A DNA stretch of 64,000 nucleotides from Salticus scenicus (Eukaryota; Arthropoda; Arachnida; Araneae; Salticidae). The stretch is from contig OZ005656.1 in the NCBI GenBank assembly GCA_963930645.1, forward strand, positions 189,569,079 through 189,633,078, written 5' to 3'. A program made the translations under genes and the position numbers. Shown one piece after another: positions 56,514 to 64,000 of this stretch. Within the stretch, counting starts at the first letter, position 1. Each line of letters begins with the position of its first letter. Under the pieces are notes generated by a model. The model was not told where the DNA came from, made no database searches, and was given only the letters and a program-made list of their open reading frames with translations.

Positions 56514-57115
56514 TGTCTTCTAAATTGAATAGAAGAAAGTAATGGATTTATAAAAATTTTCGACTTCCGGCTTTCATTGGATGTATACGTTTTAAGAGTT
56601 GCAGAGAATGGTTTTACCATTTTTAGAAAATGTCTGTTTGTGACAAAAACTTTGAGGCAGCTCTAGCTTAAGAACTAATGCACAGAATTTCATGTAAATT
56701 TATGTGTAATAGACTCTTGATATAAATTAGAGTATATCGTTTTTTAGTGTGAATCGTCCAACAAGTGGCGTTGTAATTCCACTTTTTAAAAAAGATTTAA
56801 TACGGCAATATAGGACGAAATTTTCTATAAATGTGCACAATGAGAATTATTCTTAATTATTGTAAATTTGAAATATATATATACCTAGTAGTAATAGTCA
56901 ACTAGGAAAGAGTTTTGTGCATAAAGGAACACCGCTCCCCCTCCTCTCCCCCCCCCCGGAAGAGAATAAACTTTCAATATGAGTATTTATCAAAAGAACT
57001 CAACAATGCGTCAAAACTAACATTTGAACCATGTATCTGGATTACTTTGAAACAGGCATATAGATTGCTTTTTTTTTTTTTTCCTCCTTTTTATAACATG
57101 AAAGAAATATAAAAA
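56514..57115 (+). repeat. Hairpin-headed GAAAGTATTG repeat, copy 5
   Basis: Starts CTTCTAAATTGAATAGAAG (hairpin), then AAAGTAATGGATTTATAAAA. It includes AATGGTTTTACCATTTTTAG, CTAGCTTAAGAACTAATGCA, TATAGGACGAAATTTTCTAT and a C-run near 56936-56957, like copy 1 at 1880-3115. Poly-T near 57069-57082. Confidence 0.65.
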
Positions 57116-58091
57116 TAAAAAATATATCCGAAAATATGAATTTTTTTTTGCCGATGCCATGTGTAGGGCACGAAATTGATTTTCTTTCGACATTTAATTT
57201 TTATCTTTCCCTAATCTTAATCTTTATCTCATCATTATCTATCCCTAAATAGAAAATCGTCCTAATAAGAAAATCGTCCCTAATAAGAAAATCGTCTGCA
57301 TTCATCATAGAAAATGAATTTAATAAATTATTTGAACTGTGTGAATTTTTATAGGAAAACTAGAAAAATTTTGTGATGGCTACAACTTTTTTTTTTTTTT
57401 TTTTTCCTACTACATTTGCTCTATTCTGATAACCACCTTATATTGTGGGTTTTTTTTTTTTTTTTTTTTTTCTTCTTCTGAGGATAGCTTTTGTATACTT
57501 AACAAAAGCTAAGTAATAATAATAACAATAATATAACATCGAAAGTTTTTAGAATTAAAATTGACTATAAAATTGATGACATAGTAAGAAATTCTAATTC
57601 TGTAATGGAAGTTAACCCCCTTTTAGAAAAGAAAAAGGAATGTAAGTAACGTGCCGAAATCTCGCGGTTAGAAGCGACCACGAGCGGATCTCTCACGTAA
57701 CCATACATCTTACGCTAGGGTGACCATTTATTGAAACGACCACCCTTTTTGATGCGTAATATAAATCTTCTTTGACATTTTTTTTTTTTTTTTTTTTTTT
57801 TTTTTCACATTAGAGATGGTTAAGAATTTGATAAGAATTTATCATGAGTATTTTGATTCCAAATTTTGACAACCTGAGAGTTAATTTTCCTCTTTTACAC
57901 ATAAATAGATATTGTTTAAAAAGAATTGACTCATTTAATGTGTAAAAAAGTTATTACGAGATAATCACTGACAGATTTAAAGTGTAATGTGATTATCAAG
58001 AAATGTATTTACAATATAACTGACAGAATTGGTTATTTTAATCATACGGTTATAATGGATAAAATTATCTTGTTGACATATTTATTTATGA
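57116..58091. other. AT-rich DNA with short repeats
   Basis: About three copies of TAATAAGAAAATCGTCC at 57245-57300; poly-T at 57388-57405, 57450-57470 and 57779-57805. CTAGGGTGACCATTT at about 57714 is a lone hAT-like terminus with no partner found. No gene is seen. Confidence 0.45.
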
Positions 58092-58125
58092 CTAGCAGGC
58101 TTTGCCCGCTTCGCTGGTCATTATA
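58092..58125 (-). mobile_element. Helitron 3' end, minus strand
   Basis: The minus strand ends GACCAGCGAAGCGGGC, AAAGCCTG, CTAG (58092-58095) before a host T. This is the same terminus as at 53488. The body would extend to the right, but no 5' TC terminus was identified, so only the end is annotated. Confidence 0.65.
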
Positions 58126-58224
58126 TTGAAAGGAATTCTCAAAATACGACATCATTTAATAATAATAATAATAATAATAATAATCATTGAAATCAGTCAA
58201 AATCTAAGTTAAAGGACGGTTTTC

Positions 58225-59400
58225 CCGCTCTCCACGTTTTTAAACTTAAAAACGTGTTTTTACCCCACCTGCCCCAAAGGGGAGGGGGGTAATTTAGAAA
58301 AATCCCTTTAAAGTGCATGTTGCATACACCATACCCAACCGACACATTAAAAAATCGAGATCCTGAGATTATTTGAAGCAGAGTTATGTTTTAAAACGTG
58401 TCACCCCCCGTCCCCCCCGCCCGCTTTTAAAGAAGGGAAGGGAGAGAGAATTTCGCAAAATCTCTTTATACTACGATTTAGATACATATAAACGACCCAC
58501 ACATAAAAAAATCTCCTTCCCAAGATAATTTAGTGCAGAGTCACGCATGGATACATATTTTTTGCCCCGCCCCCAAAGCGACGGTAGGGTGGAATTTCAA
58601 AAAATCCCTCTGTAGTGTGTGTTGAGTATGCATAAGCAGCCCACACATCAAAAATTGCCATTCTAAGATAATTTGGAACAGAGTTAAGCATGGAAACATG
58701 TTTTTTGCTCTCAACACCCAAGAAGGGGACAGGACGGAATTTCAAAAAATCCCTTTGTAGTGTGTGTGTTGAGTACGTATAACCAATCGACATTTCAAAA
58801 AATCGCTTTCCTGAGATAATTTGGAACAGATTCACTCTTAAAAACGTGTTTTTGCACTCCCCCTGCCCTTAAAGAGGGGAAAGGGGAAATTTCGCAAAAT
58901 TCCTTCATAGAGCGCGTTGGGAACGCATAACCAGCCCGCACATGAAAAATCGCCTTTTTAACATAGTTTGGCACATAATTACGCATGGCAACATGTTATC
59001 ACCCCTCAACCTCAAGAGGTAGGGTGGCATTTAACAAAATCCCTTTGTAGTGTGTGTTTTGAGTACGCATAACAAATCGACATATCGAAAAACCGCTGTC
59101 CTGAGATAATTTGGAGCAGAGTTACTCTTAAAAACGTGTTGTTGCCCCCTCCCCCTTCCTTTGAAGGGTGGGGGGTAGTGGAATTTTGTAAAAATCCTTT
59201 ATAGTGCGTGTTGGGAACGTGTAACCAACCCACACATAAAAATTAATCTTACTGAGATAATTTGAAGCAAAATTATTCTTGGAGACGTATTTATTGACAT
59301 CCCCCTCCCCCTCGCCCAAAAGGGGGAAATTTCGCAAAACTTCGTTACAGTTTGTTTTGGATACACATAAATAAACCACACATTAAAATTTGTCACCTCA
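58225..59400 (-). repeat. Satellite of ~148-bp units, about eight copies
   Basis: The block GAGATAATTTGGA-CAGAGTTA recurs near 58363, 58523, 58667, 58815, 58963, 59104 and 59254. Each is followed by a C/G-rich stretch and TTCGCAAAAT-CCTT-ATAG. Units diverge by substitution and by length of the G/C runs. It starts about 100 bp inside the Helitron end at 58092, so it may be the tandem array of that Helitron. The overlapping minus-strand frames here are repeat translations. Confidence 0.75.
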
Positions 59401-59844
59401 GCTCCTATAGAGGTCCCAGGACGAATTTAGCGCTAAAAGGGGGGGGGGGGTTCGAATTTGGCCCCTCGTAACTCCCCCTAAAAACCAAAAATGGGTTTTT
59501 GGAAATATCCTCAAGAAGATGCTTGGCGGTTTTTATATCTTTATTGGTAGAATTCTACTCGAAAATCCGTATTTTGGTAAGTTTGCCTCCGAAAATCGTT
59601 TTTCCCCCATGAAGAGTTGGTACATCCTTTTTTGTTTTTGAGTTTCTGATATATCAAAGAACTGAACAAATGAAGTCACATGATCAAAATTAATTTTTCC
59701 TATCCAATCAGATTAAAAGTGGCGGTTTTCCGACCTCCTCATTCTAGAGAGATGAAAAATGTAGGAGAAGAAAAGTTAATGCTGTGTAGGAGCTCAGTCC
59801 CGAAGTGAGATTTCGAATTCTAGCATCCTGGAGACACACACCTG
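59401..59844. other. Unassigned sequence with poly-G
   Basis: Poly-G at 59440-59450, then sequence of mixed composition. I recognise no gene. Confidence 0.35.
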
Positions 59845-59978
59845 AGTAGTGTAAAAAGGGTGATTCACCGCCAGGGTGGTGGCGTAGTGGCGTATTGTGG
59901 CGTAGGGTGGAGGCGCGCCTCGACCCTGACACCTCTACGCTTCCACCCTGTCGGTGAATACACCCTTTTTACACTACT
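59845..59978. repeat. 35-bp inverted repeat with GC-rich loop
   Basis: AGTAGTGTAAAAAGGGTG opens the left arm (59845) and its inverse closes the right arm (59978). The arms continue with TTCACCG and AGGGTGG with one small insertion. The loop (about 63 bp) is GC-rich and repetitive (GGTGGCGTAGTGGCG). Confidence 0.8.
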
Positions 59979-61345
59979 TAGTCATCATCTTGGAGGAGGG
60001 GGTTGTTGCCACCGGAAGAATAAAAACTGTGTGTTGCCACCGGAAGAATAGAAACTTTTTAATCGTCGGGGTGAATGAGTCATCACCTTGCATGAGAAGT
60101 TTGGTGGTGTCATCTATCGGGGAGAAGGGGAATTTTAAGCAGTTAGATTTATTTTCCTAAATTTCGGACTTAGTATTTTTTTCACAATTTCGGAGACTTA
60201 GCATTTTTCTCAATGGAGAGGGAAGTTGATTGACTGAAACAAAAGTAGATGAGTATTATATAGTTAAAAACATTTAATGAATGGTAGAGACGTTAATATT
60301 TAGGTGTTGCCACCGGAAGAATAGAAACTTTTGAAGAGTTGTCATTCGGGGATTATAAATTGATTACAGAATTAAATAGAAATTTTCCTATGTATTTCAG
60401 GAAATTTGAGAAGATAAAACAAAGGGTTCATGTGTATTATATAATTAAAAAGAGGGTATAGACATTAAAATTTAGATGTTGCCATTGGAAGAGTATAAAT
60501 AATTTCCGGTGGGACTTAACATTTTTGACTGAATGAAACAATGAATGACTGAAGTTAATTAACATCAGGAACAATTTATGAGTATTTTAGAAACTTAGCA
60601 TTTTTAGAGATTAAAAATATATTGTGTTAAGATAATAAATAAGGAATTTAAATAGGAGTTCATACTTTTAGTGACATCATTACAAATTTATATTACGAAA
60701 TTTTTACAGAATTAAATAGAAATTTTCGTATTTTGAAGATAAGTGTCATCAGTGGATTAACACACAGATTTAAAAACAAAACAATAATAAATAATTTAAA
60801 ACACATATTTTTCAATAATGAATGTCATACAATTATATGTATAATTAATTATTTTAAAACAAAAACGATACGCATAAATTTAAAAACAATAATAAATAAT
60901 TTAAAACACATATTTTTTAATAATGAATATCATGTAATTATACGTATAATTAGTTATTTTAAAACAAAAACGACATTATAAGCAATAAAGTTGTTTAAAC
61001 TAAACTTTATACGCATCATGACTTTATGTTAACACTAAATAAGTTTCACTTTTAAAATTTCTTTAAACTCTAACTTATAAATACAATCGTTAAAATTGAA
61101 CGCTGAAACAAAGGTAGATGAATTTAACGAATGGTATAGACTTTGATCTTAATATCTGCGCATTACCATTCGGAGATTATAAATTTATTACAGAATAAAT
61201 AGAAATTTGCCTATGTATTTCATGGAAGTTGACAAAATAAAACAAAGGGTTCGTGAGTATTATATAATTAAAAACATTGAATGTGAATGGTATAGACTTT
61301 GATATTAAAATTTGGGTGTTACCATTGGAAGAGTATAAATAATTT
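59979..61345 (+). repeat. Complex direct-repeat region
   Basis: TGTTGCCACCGGAAGAATA occurs near 60004, 60032 and 60304, with later variants ACCATTGGAAGAGTATAAAT near 60483 and 61322. A block TTTCCTATGTATTTC with AACAAAGGGTTC is shared by 60385 and 61210. A 105-bp unit (ACAATAATAAATAATTTAAA) is tandem from 60781 and 60886. No coding is recognised. Confidence 0.6.
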
Positions 61346-64000
61346 ATATGTTATAAATTAAACTGAATACAATAAAAATTATTTAAATTAAACTAAATAT
61401 AATAAAAATTATATAAATTAAACTTTATATTCTCACTAAATAAGTTTCACACTTATTTAAACTCTAACTTACATTCGTTAAAAATTGAACACATGCACTT
61501 TAAAAAATGACTATCATATAAATTTAAAAAAAATGACTATCATATAATAATATTAATTAAAAAAATGCATACAAAGATATATAGTAAAGTTATAAATTTA
61601 AAAAAATTACTGTCATATGATAATATTAATTAAAAAAAAAAAAAAAAAAAAAAAAAATTACTATTATATAATAATATAAATTAAAAAAATTACTTTCATA
61701 TAATAATAAAAATTAAAAAAATTACTTTCATATAATAATATTAATTAAAAAAATGCATACAAAGATATACAGTAAAGTTATAAAATAAATAAATAAATAA
61801 AAAATAAAATAAATAAAAATAAAAATAAAATAAAAATGACTATCCTATAATAATATTAATTTAAAAATACATACAATGTTTAAAATCAACAATTAAATTT
61901 TATATACATTATAATTAACTAAACTTTATGCTGTTACTATTAAATAAATTTATCCTAACACGAAAACTTTACATAAATTTTATAAGCAAAAAAGCTATAA
62001 GTACATGAATATGTTATTTAAATTAAACATTATATTGATACTACACAAATATTATTTAACATTTATTCGAGTTTAACGCTGTAATATAATTTAAACTATC
62101 TTAGTTGATTTAAATGAAACAGGTAAATACTTTTAAACTTGAACTAATAAAAATAAGTTCTTTTTATAAAATAATTGATATAAACTATAATAATAAAAAG
62201 GATTAGTTATATTTAAAAACTATCAGTTACTAAAAGTTATTTTATATTAAACATTTCGAAATAAATTGCATAAAAATTCAATGCATCATTTTAAATGAAA
62301 ATAAACAGTTTCCTTAAAAAACAGATAATACGGAATATTCTATGAGTCAGTTATCACCTGCAACGGAAAACCCCTACAGCTGATGAATCATATGTTATAT
62401 ACGCTGGCGAACCATGCCTATTAGTAATCCACACTATCTCATATAAAGATTAAGTTAAAATCATTAAAACAATACAGCGAATAATTTGGAAAATGCAATA
62501 ATTTTTTCACAAAGCATATCATACAATGAGTTTAAACGATTATCACCTATCTATCACTTAAAGGGTATTGAAATAAATACATATAAAAGTAAGTTATAGT
62601 TAAAAAATAAAAATTTCGTTTGTGAAAGGAGTTTTATATATTGCAAAAATTAGTTTTACTCAAATAATTTCTAAACATACACAAGTTAAATGGAAACTTT
62701 TCTAGGTTTCATTTAAGCAATAATTTTCCATGTGTGAAAGTAGTTTTATTTATGCAAAATTTAGTTTTATATAAACAAAAAAATTTATAGTGTAACAATA
62801 AAAATAGTTTATAGTATAACAATAAAAAATTCCTTATAAGTAAATACCAATAAAAAATATTTTTTAAATTAATTTCTCTCTCTTCAATAAAACAATAAAA
62901 ATTTCTTATATAACTTTCGTAAAGTTTTAATAAAATTTCTATTATAAACAAATTTTTTTATGATATAAACAAATAATTTTATTAGAATATACATATTAAG
63001 TTTATTAAATTATCAAATAGTAATAATAAATTATGAAACTTACTTAAAATTGATGAAATTTCCCTTAGCGAAATGCAACCTTCATTCACACACAAATGCG
63101 AGAAACTGTTTATCGCCACACGTTGACTCATACAGATAAGAATGTTGATTCATGCTTATCTTAGTAGAATGTTGTTAGAGTTCTGTGTTTTCAGAGTAAT
63201 ATAAAATAGTTTATAGAGATCATTTATTTAATATCAGTTGTAAACTACATTTAAATAATGCAATAAGAGTTGAACTCTGCAATTAACCTATTAAAATATT
63301 GAATTTTTTTAAATTTTTTTATTTAATTTTACTTTTTTTAATTATGCTAAGAAAATAATGAGATCAAAACAGAATTATTTTACGATAAGTCGCGCTTTTT
63401 ATATTTAATAAACAAAGATTCAATAAAATGTAAATATAATTTTTAATGAAAGGTTTTAAAATCACTTAATAGGATAAAATTAAAAACAGAAATCTTATTA
63501 TTTTTTCTAGTTATAAAACTAAGTAATAAACTATCTATAAATAATCATATAGCAAGCGAGATTTTTGTATAATAACTATATATTATTTTAATATATACAT
63601 TACATCGCAGGGTAAAATTTTCAACTTATTTATACGGATTGAAGTAATAAAACTTAATCATTTGCATAACCGCTAAATTTTATAAGTTGGATATATGATT
63701 TAAAATACTAAACAATAATCCTTGTGAGAGAATTGGGATAACACTTTCACAGAAAGAAATTGTCCTTTACAATAAGATTTGCTTAGAATGTCTAAGTGAA
63801 AATAACTTACCGTGAGGTCAGTGAGTCATGCAGTTGTATTCGAATTTATTGTTTTTAGTTAATGAAACTTCTAATGAGAGAATTATTTTTACTAGCACAT
63901 AAATGTAAATTTTTATATTATTCCTATATAGATAAAATTTTAAATAATTCATTAAGTGTTAAACTTTGCATTTAATCGATTAAATAAAGTTTTCCTAAAA
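61346..64000. other. Very AT-rich DNA, no recognised gene
   Basis: Repeated ATGACTATCATATAATAATA and ATTAATTAAAAAAATG blocks at 61507-61870, poly-A near 61633-61658 and (AAAT)n near 61785-61830. From about 63050 the composition is a little less extreme. CTCACGGTAAGT on the minus strand at about 63812 looks like a splice donor but has no supported exon. Confidence 0.4.

Noticed and set aside
58530..59396. Five overlapping minus-strand frames of 63-101 codons
   Set aside because: They are translations of the ~148-bp satellite and repeat themselves. Frames shift between units, so protein selection is unlikely.
58225..59400. CRISPR-like regular array
   Set aside because: Units are ~148 bp, diverged throughout, with no short constant repeats and variable spacers, and the DNA is eukaryotic.
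62375..62412. CTGATGA near GCGAA as a hammerhead ribozyme
   Set aside because: The second stem cannot form between the two words, and GAAA is not correctly placed.

Overview
This is eukaryotic, strongly AT-rich, intron- or intergenic-type DNA. It is full of microsatellites ((TA)n, (TTTA)n, poly-T/A tracts) and transposable elements, and I find no convincing host gene in 64 kb. The repeat mix (Helitrons with 3' CTAG, Tc1/mariner, hAT and PIF/Harbinger-like elements, Penelope-like and RNase H-bearing retroelement fragments, tRNA-derived SINE heads, a copia element primed from an internal part of initiator tRNA-Met) points to an arthropod. From the look of the RNase H/CCHC-tail fragments I favour an arachnid, probably a spider. 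That is an inference from pattern recognition, not from a search.

Layout. 0.4-5.9 kb: degraded MITEs, a hAT relic (664-1756) with a MITE inside it, a recurrent hairpin-headed repeat, then PIF/Harbinger-like elements, one inserted in another with a TTA duplication. 6.2-8.6 kb: complete 2.46-kb TA-flanked DNA transposon, non-autonomous, with long inverted ends. 8.9-10.0 kb: complete small Helitron on the minus strand. 11.9-14.5 kb: a 2.6-kb imperfect palindrome. 15.4-18.4 kb: tandem repeat split by a 2.1-kb insertion that carries RNase H remnants and a TTAA-flanked MITE. 18.4-32 kb: mostly AT-rich sequence with SINE-like pieces, a second Helitron and microsatellites. 32.3-37.2 kb: Tc1-derived element, Penelope-like pseudogene whose GIY-YIG part lies 5' of its reverse transcriptase part, and a deleted mariner. 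40.2-43.5 kb: second Tc1-derived element and two foldback-type elements. 45.6-56 kb: a nest. 56.5-64 kb: repeat copies, a ~148-bp satellite next to a Helitron 3' end, then very AT-rich DNA.

The nest at 45.6-56 kb can be read base by base. A minisatellite received a second copy of the 2.46-kb transposon (TA duplication). That received a Helitron (between A and T, 5' TC, 3' CTAG). That in turn received a copia retrotransposon (TTAAG duplication, 270-bp LTRs). The copia gag-pol is the only long open frame (1,373 codons, minus strand). Its LTRs differ at four of 270 positions, so it is fairly young, but the reverse transcriptase motif reads YVDN instead of YVDD.

All similarity statements come from reading the sequence by eye. 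Boundaries given to the base are those where target duplications or terminal motifs are visible. Others are approximate and marked so.
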